From: Terribacillus sp. DMT04
GTDB taxonomy: Bacteria > Bacillota > Bacilli > Bacillales > Amphibacillaceae
Assembly (NCBI RefSeq): GCF_019056395.1
Contig: NZ_CP077639.1
Coordinates: forward strand, 2,668,001 to 2,732,000
Length of the DNA stretch: 64,000 nt
Direction: 5' to 3'
Shown: positions 54,339-62,193 of the stretch, in pieces
Numbering within the stretch: the first letter of the stretch is position 1
Layout of the letters: every line of letters starts with the position of its first letter
The notes under the pieces: generated by a model
What the model saw: the letters and a program-made list of their open reading frames with translations, nothing else
Told to the model about the DNA's origin: nothing
Databases searched by the model: none
Translations under genes and position numbers: made by a program

Positions 54339-55013
54339 CTATGCGAAGATGAATGCAACAAGTTTATTCCCAATACCGCCAAGCAAAGTAAGTAACAGCA
54401 TATAGCAAAGATATATCATGCTTACGACAATCCATACATGCCACCGCTTTGCCGGAAATAAGACAAGCAGGCATCGAGTCTGAAAATATAAAATGAACAG
54501 TTGGAATATAGACACTGTGCCAAATAAACTGATGATCCACGGTTTATCTGTAAACAGGTCTGCAAGCACACCAAGTGAAAATGGCGATCGGTTCCATTCT
54601 AATCCGGCAGCCGGCAATAAAACCAGCCAGGTAAGTGCCTCAAATAGAAACACGATACCAACACTTAGCTGCAAAACCAGCAGTTTTTGATACGAAATTT
54701 CATAAAATAAATAGAATACTAGCGAAACGACAAATAAAACGAGGAGACCTATTACGAACCCAAGCACTAACCGCCCAATCACAAACCACAGTTTGGCGTA
54801 TTCGTAGTCCGCTCCAGTATAGTCGGCTCTCAGTTGATTCAATGTTTCGGTCCCGGCTCCAATCCATCCTAAAGCCGCATAAACGATGCAAAAAGCAACT
54901 AGGAGCAAAGTCGTCCATAGCCAATGTCCCCGCAGAGTTTCTGCCTCCCGCAGCTTGAATAATGTCTCTTTTGGACTCGTCAAAAGGCGGAAAGGATTTG
55001 TATGATATGTCAT
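54339..55013 (-). CDS. YknW-like YIP1-family membrane protein
   Basis: Membrane protein of 224 residues with five or six helices (about 33-52, 80-105, 112-135, 150-170, 180-222). The start NPFRLLTSPKETLFKLRE is typical of bacterial YIP1 proteins such as YknW. It may help assemble or regulate the partner adaptor encoded next. AAGGA precedes the ATG. Confidence 0.78.
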   Translation of the reverse strand: MTYHTNPFRLLTSPKETLFKLREAETLRGHWLWTTLLLVAFCIVYAALGWIGAGTETLNQLRADYTGADYEYAKLWFVIGRLVLGFVIGLLVLFVVSLVFYLFYEISYQKLLVLQLSVGIVFLFEALTWLVLLPAAGLEWNRSPFSLGVLADLFTDKPWIISLFGTVSIFQLFILYFQTRCLLVLFPAKRWHVWIVVSMIYLCYMLLLTLLGGIGNKLVAFIFA

Positions 55014-55083
55014 GTTCGGCCATCCTTTTTCTATGTATATAGTAAAAGATTAACTTAATTTCTTAAAATTTGCACATTATTTA

Positions 55084-55120
55084 CAATAAAAAAATAGACT
55101 GGCGAAATACCAGTCTATTT
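55084..55120 (-). terminator. Terminator of the acyltransferase gene
   Basis: Minus-strand stem AATAGACTGG / CCAGTCTATT followed by TTTTT; overlaps the stop codon. Confidence 0.8.
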
Positions 55121-56233
55121 GGCGAATGTACTGTTCGGTCTGAGTGCTCTGTTTGTTTTGGCCTGACGAGGTACAACCGGACTGCTTAGTTTCGCTTTCC
55201 CATATTGCAGCAGCATATACGTAACAAGTGATAGTCCATATAAGATCGGCGCATAAATCAATCCCCAAGCAAAGGTATGGATAAATGGTGACTGTTCCAA
55301 TGCCTGATCAAAGATGCTGCGCCATAGTGTGTGAATCAAATAGATTCCTACTACGTTTTTAGCGACAATCCCTACATAACGATGCTTGCCGATATTCCGC
55401 GTCTTCAAGGTGAACAACAGCAGGAAAACAGTTAACGGAATCGTACTAATGAGGTACTCTCCTTGCGGTAAATCCATGTTGTAATGAAGGATGAATCGCT
55501 CAATCAGATGCAGTGCAAAGCCAGATACCGCAAGCATCCCAACTGTTCTAGCTTTTATGCTGCCCATTGCTTGCACGATCTGCTTTTCATATAAACCAAA
55601 ACAAGCTCCAAGTGCTGTATAAAACAATCCGAAGTAGATTCCATTCCGTGTTGTCTCCTCCATCGTAACATGGAATAGGGGACCATATGACTGCCCCATC
55701 AATCCAATTAGATTGAGCAAGAGACCTGCCAATAATGTCAGTTTAAGCAGGTGCAAACGGTATGCTGCGTAAATGATTATAATGGAAAAGATTAAGGCGA
55801 ACATAAACCACAGCTGGTATTGCGTATAAGATATGCCATCTAATAGTGTACGCCATTGGAATGTATCTTGGAAATAAGCTGTGAGTGCTGCTTTTTGCTG
55901 ATTCATCGTGCCAGTTGAAGTGGTAATAATTTTAATAAAGTCATATATCCAATAAAAGGAAAACCATGCTGCCAAAAGTCCAATGAGCTTGCCGGTATAG
56001 CGCTTGAAATAAGCAAATGTATCTTCCGTTCGTTCCAATTTCATAGCAAATAAATAGCCGGATGCAGCAAAGAAAAATGGCACAGAGAATCGTGCGAGTG
56101 TATCAATGATGAATGCCCATGTTTCCCCAGTCCCGAATGGGACAGCCGTATCACGGAACGTGTGTGTATGAATACAAACGACACCGAAAATGGCCAAGCA
56201 TTTAAAAAAGTCGATGGAGTAATTTCTCGTCAT
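55115..56233 (-). CDS. Acyltransferase 3 family membrane protein
   Basis: Integral membrane protein of 372 residues with about ten helices. It opens NYSIDFFKCLAIFGVVCIHTHTF, where the His pair fits the acyltransferase-3 active site, and VPFFFAASGYLF follows. Such proteins carry acetyl or succinyl groups across the membrane to sugars of peptidoglycan or polysaccharides. ATG 56233 is chosen because GCAGGTAG is six bases upstream; an ATG two codons earlier touches the site. The fit to a specific polymer is unknown, but the nearby polysaccharide genes make an exported glycan a fair guess. Single gene. Confidence 0.82.
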   Translation of the reverse strand: MTRNYSIDFFKCLAIFGVVCIHTHTFRDTAVPFGTGETWAFIIDTLARFSVPFFFAASGYLFAMKLERTEDTFAYFKRYTGKLIGLLAAWFSFYWIYDFIKIITTSTGTMNQQKAALTAYFQDTFQWRTLLDGISYTQYQLWFMFALIFSIIIIYAAYRLHLLKLTLLAGLLLNLIGLMGQSYGPLFHVTMEETTRNGIYFGLFYTALGACFGLYEKQIVQAMGSIKARTVGMLAVSGFALHLIERFILHYNMDLPQGEYLISTIPLTVFLLLFTLKTRNIGKHRYVGIVAKNVVGIYLIHTLWRSIFDQALEQSPFIHTFAWGLIYAPILYGLSLVTYMLLQYGKAKLSSPVVPRQAKTNRALRPNSTFAK

Positions 56234-56394
56234 GTGCATCTACCTGCTTTCTTTGTTCTACAGAATACTATCCGTCCTTCCTTCTTTATATACCCCCTGC
56301 CGCCCCGCTCACAAGGCTTTTAACAGAACTGTAATGACAATACAATCTAGGTGCAATATGATTACAAACTCTATCCACCAGACCTTATTTTTTC

Positions 56395-56426
56395 CATAAA
56401 AAAAAGCACTCACTTTCGTGAGCACT
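56395..56426 (-). terminator. Terminator after the 56.4 kb hypothetical gene
   Basis: Minus-strand stem AAGTGCTCAC-GAAA-GTGAGTGCTT with a GAAA tetraloop, followed by eight T. Confidence 0.9.
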
Positions 56427-57052
56427 TAATTGGTGGTTACTAATGCCTTTAGATACAGATCCAATTTCTTAGCACGGCTCGGCGTTTCCCATCCTGGCTG
56501 CATGAAATATTCATCGAATATATCAGACAGTTCATCGAAGCGGCTATCTTGTAAAATCGCTTGGTTCCATTCATATAGCTGGCTGTATTGTTCGATATAC
56601 CGTTTCATCTTCTTCTCAAATCCGGCCAAGTGATTTGCTGACGGCATACCGAAAAACGCAGCTCGCGCCGGATCGAATATGGGATAATGCACATTCAGTA
56701 AATGCAGCAGATGTGTTACTTGGGGGAACTGCATAGAAGGATTACCCCGGCGGTTCTTCACTTCATACAGTGCTCTTGTTAACTCGACAATACTACGCTT
56801 GTCCGGGTTTTGGGCAGCTCTTTGAAACAAATGGTAAAAGGTCTGTTCAAATTCCTCGGTCAAATTGGGATTTACTAAACCTATGTAATGCTTTAACACG
56901 TATCGGAATACCGGGTGGTGTTCGTTCTTCCTGGCTTCCCGGCGTAAATACGCATCAAGCGCGATGTCGTCTTGGCTGATGGATGTCAAAAGCTGTCCTT
57001 TATGCAGCAGCAGCTGCTCTAAAAGTCCCACTTCGGTGTATGTGTCGCGCAT
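56426..57052 (-). CDS. Hypothetical helical protein
   Basis: Soluble protein of 208 residues that I do not recognise by name. It is predicted almost wholly alpha-helical, with a central conserved-looking segment NRRGNPSMQFPQVTHLLHLL followed by HYPIFDPARAAFFG, a pattern of a small family of uncharacterised proteins in which the phrase 'PI-D--V' follows a 'TKLLH'-like helix. No signal peptide or membrane segment. ATG 57052 with GGAGG 11 bases upstream is chosen; GTG 57073 is a longer alternative. It follows comK in direction but is separated from it by about 90 bp. Confidence 0.65.
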   Translation of the reverse strand: MRDTYTEVGLLEQLLLHKGQLLTSISQDDIALDAYLRREARKNEHHPVFRYVLKHYIGLVNPNLTEEFEQTFYHLFQRAAQNPDKRSIVELTRALYEVKNRRGNPSMQFPQVTHLLHLLNVHYPIFDPARAAFFGMPSANHLAGFEKKMKRYIEQYSQLYEWNQAILQDSRFDELSDIFDEYFMQPGWETPSRAKKLDLYLKALVTTN

Positions 57053-57142
57053 AAGACAGTTGTCCTCCTCCACTTCTAAGCTACTATTGATAGTTTACAT
57101 GATAACATATTCAGCTTAGGAAGAAGAAGCAATGCGCCAGCC

Positions 57143-57628
57143 TTAAGACAAGCTTTGTCCAGCGAAAAAATGTTCGTTATTCAGTAACGCAATTACAGTG
57201 CCAGTACGTTTGTATTGCTGATCAAAGGAACGCTCCGATGTTTCGACAAACAAAGCAGTACCATTATAAAAGCCTACTTGGGTGCGGCTTTTCGTTTCTT
57301 TATAAGATTGGATGTGATAGAAGGATAGCCAGACACAATGTGTATTCGTAGGTGAGGATGATGGAAGCATATAAACGCCATGTGCTGGATGCACTGGGAT
57401 TGGCACCTTCTTATCTGTCCGCAGCAGTCTGCCAATCGCATGTACCCTGCCTTCATAGGAGGAACCATACTGCATGCAGCTATGGTCGATTATGGAAAGA
57501 GGTGATTGTTCAACTAAAATCTCTTTGTCTGTTTCCAATACGCGGGATTGATAAATTGGGTCATACAGACGAAGAATGGCTACGGTATTTCGTGTAATTG
57601 TATACTGTTCCCTTTTTTCTGTGTGCAT
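57143..57628 (-). CDS. comK: Competence transcription factor ComK (short form)
   Basis: Protein of 161 residues with clear ComK marks: TIAIL-like start TRNTVAILRLYD, SPLSIIDHSCMQYGSSYEGRVHAIGRLL, PIPVHPAHGVYMLPSSSPTNTHCVWLSFYHI, and SFDQQYKRTG. ComK is the master activator of DNA-uptake genes and binds AT-boxes as a tetramer. B. subtilis ComK has 192 residues; this copy ends about 30 residues sooner, lacking the C-terminal part linked to MecA binding and multimer formation. The ATG at 57628 has GGAGG upstream. It is single and its promoter region is AT-rich. Confidence 0.85.
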   Translation of the reverse strand: MHTEKREQYTITRNTVAILRLYDPIYQSRVLETDKEILVEQSPLSIIDHSCMQYGSSYEGRVHAIGRLLRTDKKVPIPVHPAHGVYMLPSSSPTNTHCVWLSFYHIQSYKETKSRTQVGFYNGTALFVETSERSFDQQYKRTGTVIALLNNEHFFAGQSLS

Positions 57629-57711
57629 GGTTTCCTCCTTCAGTAATCGCTTGTACAAGACTATATTACTATAAAAGAGGATTTTAAACTGTAAAGCAAA
57701 TGTAAAAAATA

Positions 57712-57741
57712 GTAAAAAAGAACGAAGCGTGTCGCTTCGTC
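57712..57741 (-). terminator. Terminator of fabZ
   Basis: Minus-strand stem GACGAAGCG-ACA-CGCTTCGTT followed by CTTTTTTA. Confidence 0.85.
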
Positions 57742-57744
57742 CGT

Positions 57745-58167
57745 TTATTTAATCGCAAATGTAATTTCTGCTTCGCAAGCTAGCTCGCCGTCCACTGTAG
57801 CAGTTGCTTTTCCTTTGCCGATAGGCCCTTTCAAGCGGATGATCTCCACTTCAAGCTTCAATGTATCACCAGGAACTACTTGGCGTTTAAAGCGGCATTT
57901 ATCAACACCTGCAAGGAAGCCAATTTTTCCTTTGTTTTCTTCTTTCATTAGCATTGCAAACGCTCCAGTTTGCGCCAGCGCTTCAATAATTAGTACACCA
58001 GGCATTACAGGATGATCTGGGAAATGGCCTTGGAAGAACGGTTCGTTGATTGTTACGTTCTTTTTCGCTACAGCACGTTTGCCTTCTTCAATCTCTGTTA
58101 TTTGATCCACAAGTAAAAATGGATAGCGGTGGGGGATTATTTCTTTGATTTGTTGTACATCATACAT
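57745..58167 (-). CDS. fabZ: 3-hydroxyacyl-ACP dehydratase FabZ
   Basis: Fatty-acid synthesis enzyme of 140 residues, usual length. It removes water from 3-hydroxyacyl-ACP. The hot-dog fold active site is seen: His48 in [15 protein letters not shown] and Glu62 in [12 protein letters not shown]. It begins [19 protein letters not shown], the FabZ consensus. In B. subtilis the same gene (ywpB) lies beside flhO-flhP-mbl, as it does here. GGAGG lies upstream of the ATG. Confidence 0.95.
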   Translation of the reverse strand: MYDVQQIKEIIPHRYPFLLVDQITEIEEGKRAVAKKNVTINEPFFQGHFPDHPVMPGVLIIEALAQTGAFAMLMKEENKGKIGFLAGVDKCRFKRQVVPGDTLKLEVEIIRLKGPIGKGKATATVDGELACEAEITFAIK

Positions 58168-58291
58168 AATATGGTGAGCCTCCTGAATGGTTGTCTTTCC
58201 TAAGGTATTATAACAAAAACAAGGCGTGTATGTTTAGCTTGTCTGCTATGAAGGGTATGTTTTTACAAAACAGTTGTAGGGAGGTAGCCAA

Positions 58292-58450
58292 ATGCTTAAT
58301 TTATTACTATGGATTGGCATCATTGTTGTTGCTTTCTGGCTTCTTGGTGTCATTTTTAATATTCTTGGAGGAATCATTCATATTCTCCTCGTCGTCGCGG
58401 TTATTATGTTTGTTATTTATGCGATTAAGAAGAGCAGGAGTAAGCGATAG
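58292..58450 (+). CDS. lmo0937-family small membrane protein
   Basis: Small protein of 52 residues, below the usual length cut-off. Two hydrophobic helices (about 3-21 and 29-44) surround FNILGGIIHILLVV, the pattern of lmo0937-type proteins, and the tail is basic (KKSRSKR). Function unknown; relatives are often stress-induced. GGGAGGT precedes the ATG by five bases, and a terminator follows. Confidence 0.85.
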   Translation: MLNLLLWIGIIVVAFWLLGVIFNILGGIIHILLVVAVIMFVIYAIKKSRSKR

Positions 58451-58452
58451 AA

Positions 58453-58486
58453 AAAAGCTGGTCCGGATTCCGGAGCCAGCTTCTTT
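58453..58486. terminator. Bidirectional terminator after lmo0937-type gene and epuA-like gene
   Basis: Stem AAGCTGG-CCGGA-TTC-CCGG-CCAGCTT; TTCTTTT on the plus side and TTTTTT on the minus side. Confidence 0.8.
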
Positions 58487-58749
58487 TATGATTTCTCATT
58501 AACCAAGTTATAAATATGTGTCCATGTATCTCGTTTCAGGACGTCAAAGGCATTGCCGTCGCCTAGTACGCCATATCCGAAGAGCATACCAAGCAGAAGG
58601 AATATGATCAAAATGACCGGCACGACAAGTAATCGAAGCCAAATGGGGAAGGCTCTTCTGCGTTGCTTTTTCGGCGCTTTCTTTCCTTCTGCCTGCTTCT
58701 TGTTGTCGTGCTCTTCTTTTGTTTGAAGTTTGGATGCATTATCCGGCAT
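58486..58749 (-). CDS. EpuA-family small membrane protein (annotated elsewhere as RNA polymerase beta-like)
   Basis: Protein of 87 residues: a charged cytoplasmic start rich in Lys/Gln/Glu, one membrane helix (about 38-60, LRLLVVPVILIIFLLLGMLF) and a short outer segment YGVLGDGNAFDVLKRDTW. This is the EpuA pattern, often mislabelled as RNA polymerase beta subunit; there is no polymerase domain. The role is unknown. It follows flhP by 20 bp and probably belongs to that operon. Confidence 0.8.
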   Translation of the reverse strand: MPDNASKLQTKEEHDNKKQAEGKKAPKKQRRRAFPIWLRLLVVPVILIIFLLLGMLFGYGVLGDGNAFDVLKRDTWTHIYNLVNEKS

Positions 58750-58769
58750 AACGTACTGGCTCCTTACTA

Positions 58770-59567
58770 TTATCTAATCTGGTTGATAAGGCCGCTCATC
58801 TGATCACTCATGGAGATGGAGCGAGCATTAAACTGATAGGCTCGCTGCGTATTAATCATTGCTGTCATCTGCTGACTCAGATCAACGTTCGATCCTTCCA
58901 AGCTGCCTGCTTGCAGCTCTGCTTCATCTTGCCCTATTGCTCGGGCGAGTGTTGGGTCAGCCAATGTATACTTGTTATCTCCTGTGTGTGTCAAAACACG
59001 AGGATTATCAATGGCTGTGATTGCTAAATTTGCTTCTACAGCATTTACGCCGTTACGGCCTACCACAATCTCTCCGCGGTCATTGATTGTAATACTATCA
59101 AAATCAGCTTGCAATGCAATAGGACCTTCGGCACTGTTCACAAAATCTCCATCAGCAGTCGTTAAGGCAACTGTTCCATTATCTTGCGGCTGCAGATAGA
59201 AGTTCCCTGCGCGTGTATATAGTTCCTGCCCATCTTCTGCTGTAATTGTGAAAAATTGGTTGTCATTCACAAGTGCAGCATCTAAATTTCGGTCTGTTGT
59301 CTGGATGGTACCCATAGTCATAAGCGGGTTGGTGCTGCTTAAATAAGAACCAGCTCCGATGCGGATCCCGTCGCTGGTGGCGCGATTTTGCTCATTCGCT
59401 TCGTCAGCGGGCGGATTGTTCATCTGCTGAAAAAGCAAGGAAGAGAAATTCGCATTTTGTGTCTTATAGCCTGTTGTATTCGTGTTCGCCATATTATTGG
59501 AGATTACATCCAATTTATTCTGCAGCTGCCCCATTGTGACCGCTGCCTGCGTCATCATTCTGCTCAT
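58770..59567 (-). CDS. flhP: Flagellar basal-body rod/hook protein FlhP
   Basis: Rod-type protein of 265 residues (FlgG/FlgF family). The N-terminal D0 helix carries NKLDVISNNMANTNTTGYK, the flagellar rod signature; a mid beta domain has GIRIGAGSYL and TAEDGQELYTRAGNF; the C-terminal D0 part ends LEGSNVDLSQQMTAMINTQRAYQFNARS. Exported by the flagellar secretion system to the rod. It pairs with FlhO, 15 bp upstream. Confidence 0.92.
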   Translation of the reverse strand: MSRMMTQAAVTMGQLQNKLDVISNNMANTNTTGYKTQNANFSSLLFQQMNNPPADEANEQNRATSDGIRIGAGSYLSSTNPLMTMGTIQTTDRNLDAALVNDNQFFTITAEDGQELYTRAGNFYLQPQDNGTVALTTADGDFVNSAEGPIALQADFDSITINDRGEIVVGRNGVNAVEANLAITAIDNPRVLTHTGDNKYTLADPTLARAIGQDEAELQAGSLEGSNVDLSQQMTAMINTQRAYQFNARSISMSDQMSGLINQIR

Positions 59568-59582
59568 ATTGCTCTTCCTCCC

Positions 59583-60401
59583 TTACAGCTTCCCAACTTC
59601 ATTAACTGCTTTTCCTAAGCTCCCATCGTAAGCTGTCATCACTTTTTGGTTCATTTCAAATGTCCGATAAGCCTGCATCATGTCAGCCATTGTTTGCTGC
59701 AAGTTAACATTTGATCCTTCCACTGCGCCTTGGACCATATTGTAGGTAACGCCGTCCGTCGCTCGAGCATCTGCCACTTGTGCTTCTTCGCTCGCACTAT
59801 ATACATTTTCTCCTTGCTTGTCCAGCAGGTTGCTATCTTGTACATACGCTAAGCCTAGCTGTATATTACGGCCGTCTGCAAACTGCATCGTTCCATCCGC
59901 TGTTAGCTTATACGTTTGATTGTTTGTCTGGATAGCATTGCCTTCTGTATCCAGAACATAGCTGCCTTGGTCGTTTGTCAAAAAGCCTTCTGCATCAATC
60001 GTGAAATTACCGTTCCGTGTATACGCTTCTCCTTCAGCTGTTTGTACCGTGAAGAAAATAGAGCCATTGTCATCTGGGACATTGCCATCTACAAGCGCGG
60101 CATCTGTACGAATACCAGTCTCCCGTAAATCACCCTGCACGAAATTCGGAATTGTTTCTTGTACGTATACGCCCGAATTGATGCTGCCGATCTCCTTAGA
60201 TGTGGTGGTGAATCCTGATCCGTTCATAGAAGTCGGTTTACTTTCCATGGACTTCAAAAGCATCTCAGGAAAAGCACGCAGCTGTCCTTGGTCCGCTTTG
60301 TATCCATTCGTATTCACATTGGCTAAGTTGTTGGACAGAACTTCTTGCCGGCGCTGCTGGGCAAGCATACCGGATGCTGCTGTATATAATCCTTTTAGCA
60401 A
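59583..60401 (-). CDS. flhO: Flagellar basal-body rod protein FlhO
   Basis: Rod-type protein of 272 residues. LSNNLANVNTNGYKADQG near the start and VEGSNVNLQQTMADMMQAYRTFEMNQKV near the end are the paired D0 helices of rod proteins; the middle domain includes EAYTRNGNFTIDAEGFL. The TTG start at 60401 has AGGAGG nine bases upstream. Together with flhP and mbl it keeps the B. subtilis order. Confidence 0.92.
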   Translation of the reverse strand: MLKGLYTAASGMLAQQRRQEVLSNNLANVNTNGYKADQGQLRAFPEMLLKSMESKPTSMNGSGFTTTSKEIGSINSGVYVQETIPNFVQGDLRETGIRTDAALVDGNVPDDNGSIFFTVQTAEGEAYTRNGNFTIDAEGFLTNDQGSYVLDTEGNAIQTNNQTYKLTADGTMQFADGRNIQLGLAYVQDSNLLDKQGENVYSASEEAQVADARATDGVTYNMVQGAVEGSNVNLQQTMADMMQAYRTFEMNQKVMTAYDGSLGKAVNEVGKL

Positions 60402-60477
60402 AGCGTAAATCCTCCTAGGTTCATTACCATGTTATCTGTTTCTCTTCCCTATATATCGGCTGAATGCTAAACAAATG

Positions 60478-60506
60478 AAACCCCTTCTGCAAACAGAAGA
60501 GGTTAA
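60478..60506 (-). terminator. Hairpin after mbl
   Basis: Minus-strand stem CCTCTTCTG-TTTG-CAGAAGGGG followed by TTTCATTT; modest T-run. Confidence 0.6.
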
Positions 60507-60509
60507 TTT

Positions 60510-61508
60510 TTAAACTACTTTGCGTTTTTCCAACTTGTCAATGTTCTCCAGCATAATACCAGTACCTTTTGCTACGCAGTCCATTGGTTCTTCCGCTATG
60601 AAAACAGGAACCTTCAACTGCTCTGCAAGCAGCTGATCAATGCCGTGCAGCATCGCACCGCCGCCAGTCAAGATAATACCGCGGTCAATAATATCGGCAG
60701 ACAGCTCAGGAGGTGTCTGTTCCAGTACAGTTCTCGCCGCTTGTACAATCAATGCTACTGATTCACGAAGTGCTTCTTCGATTTCTTCTGAATAGACTGT
60801 AATCGTACGCGGAAGACCGCTTACCATGTCACGCCCTCTAATATCAATTGATTCCTGGCGTGAGCCTTGGAAGACAGTTGCAATCTCAATTTTAATATTC
60901 TCTGCTGTTCGTTCTCCGATCAGCAGTTTGTATTTTCGTTTGATATATTGCAGGATTTCGGCATCAAACTTATCTCCGGCCATACGGATTGATTGTGCGG
61001 TAACAATGTCGCCCATGGATAGGACAGCTACGTCTGTTGTACCGCCGCCAATGTCAACAACCATATTACCGCTTGGCTGGAAGATATCCATTCCCGCGCC
61101 AATTGCAGCGATTTTCGGCTCTTCTTCCAAGTATACTTTCTTACCGCCTGATTTTTCCGCTGCTTCTTTGATTGCTTTTTGTTCCACTTTCGTGATGTTT
61201 GTCGGGCAGCAGATCAGCATGCGCGGTTTGGAAAGAAAACCTTTTACATTGATCTTGTTGATGAAGTAGCGAAGCATTGCTTCTGTTACATCAAAATCAG
61301 CGATTACGCCGTCTTTCAACGGACGAATCGCCTCAATATTGCCAGGTGTTCTGCCTACCATGCGTCGTGCTTCTTCCCCAACTTCCAGTACATTCCCTGT
61401 ATTCCTGTCCATCGCGACAACGGATGGTTCATTGAGAACGATTCCTTTTCCTTTTACATGTATTAGTACATTTGCCGTACCGAGGTCAATTCCTATATCT
61501 CGTGCCAA
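60510..61508 (-). CDS. mbl: Actin-like rod-shape protein Mbl
   Basis: MreB-family ATPase of 332 residues that forms membrane-bound filaments guiding lateral wall synthesis. Actin-fold motifs: IGIDLGTANVLIHVKGKGIV (phosphate 1), VVDIGGGTTDVAVLSMG (phosphate 2), EEEPKIAAIGAGMDI, and GIILTGGGAMLHGID (adenosine). The GKGIVLNEPSVVA start and context with spoIIID and flhO identify Mbl. The TTG start at 61508 has GGGAGG upstream. Links the wall-polymer theme of the window to cell shape. Confidence 0.95.
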   Translation of the reverse strand: MARDIGIDLGTANVLIHVKGKGIVLNEPSVVAMDRNTGNVLEVGEEARRMVGRTPGNIEAIRPLKDGVIADFDVTEAMLRYFINKINVKGFLSKPRMLICCPTNITKVEQKAIKEAAEKSGGKKVYLEEEPKIAAIGAGMDIFQPSGNMVVDIGGGTTDVAVLSMGDIVTAQSIRMAGDKFDAEILQYIKRKYKLLIGERTAENIKIEIATVFQGSRQESIDIRGRDMVSGLPRTITVYSEEIEEALRESVALIVQAARTVLEQTPPELSADIIDRGIILTGGGAMLHGIDQLLAEQLKVPVFIAEEPMDCVAKGTGIMLENIDKLEKRKVV

Positions 61509-61690
61509 TATCCTCAGATCCTCCCTGTAAGATAGAAACTTTGTCGCATCCGTTCGAGAACATAATGCTACTTAGTATATATTCTAGCATAAAACATGGA
61601 GAATAGTAGCAAATTATGAAAGAAAATAAGGATAAAAGTAGCAATGTCAGGAAGAGAATGGATGTTCGCTTTCAGGCTAAAAGTTGGATT

Positions 61691-61960
61691 TCAAGCAGGT
61701 GATTCGGTATTTGTTTCGACACTATATTTCAATTTTGTAGCTTCTCCGCCTCGCAAATGACGAATTGCTTTATGATAATCAAGGATTTCCTTTACTTCGT
61801 TTGCAAGATCGGGGTTGATTTCAGGCAGCCTTTCTGTCAGATCCTTATGCACCGTACTTTTAGATACACCAAATTCTTTTGCAATTACACGTACCGTTTT
61901 CTTCGTCTCCACAATGTGCTTGCCTATGCGCACCGTGCGCTCTTTAATATAATCATGCAC
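61691..61960 (-). CDS. spoIIID: Sporulation regulator SpoIIID
   Basis: DNA-binding protein of 89 residues that modulates sigma-E genes in the mother cell. It begins MHDYIKERTVRIGKHIVETK, then a helix-turn-helix VRVIAKEFGVSKSTVHKDLTERLP and the C-terminal basic helix AIRHLRGGEATKLKY. GTG start at 61960 behind AAGGAGG. It sits directly upstream of mbl, as in B. subtilis. Confidence 0.95.
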   Translation of the reverse strand: MHDYIKERTVRIGKHIVETKKTVRVIAKEFGVSKSTVHKDLTERLPEINPDLANEVKEILDYHKAIRHLRGGEATKLKYSVETNTESPA

Positions 61961-62158
61961 AGCTCATGCCTCCTTAAGTTGACGGTTCTTGATGTTCGTG
62001 AGACAAGATGAGAAGCAGACGTGAATCATATATGTACGATTTTATGAGGAGTCTAATGATGATGGCGTGTCCGCGGCGTTGAGCGCTTCACACTCGTTCC
62101 CTTCAATCACTTGCATTGGTTTGTAACATCTTATTAGCTGCTTCATTCTTTTATGCCA

Positions 62159-62193
62159 CAAAAAAGACCTTCTCAGCGCGGAGAAGGTCTGCG
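62159..62193 (-). terminator. Terminator of the AimR-like gene
   Basis: Minus-strand stem AGACCTTCTC-CGCGCT-GAGAAGGTCT followed by TTTTTT. It overlaps the last codons of the gene. Confidence 0.85.

Noticed and set aside
58486-58749. Reading this gene as an RNA polymerase beta subunit
   Set aside because: The product is an 87-residue single-helix membrane protein of EpuA type with no polymerase domain.
62042-62146. 34-codon open frame just after the AimR-like gene, considered as a pheromone (AimP-like) gene
   Set aside because: It lies behind a strong terminator, has no proper ribosome-binding site, and its product has no signal peptide.
61961-62158. Sigma-E promoter for spoIIID
   Set aside because: Several CATA-type boxes occur, but no pair with correct spacing was convincing by eye.
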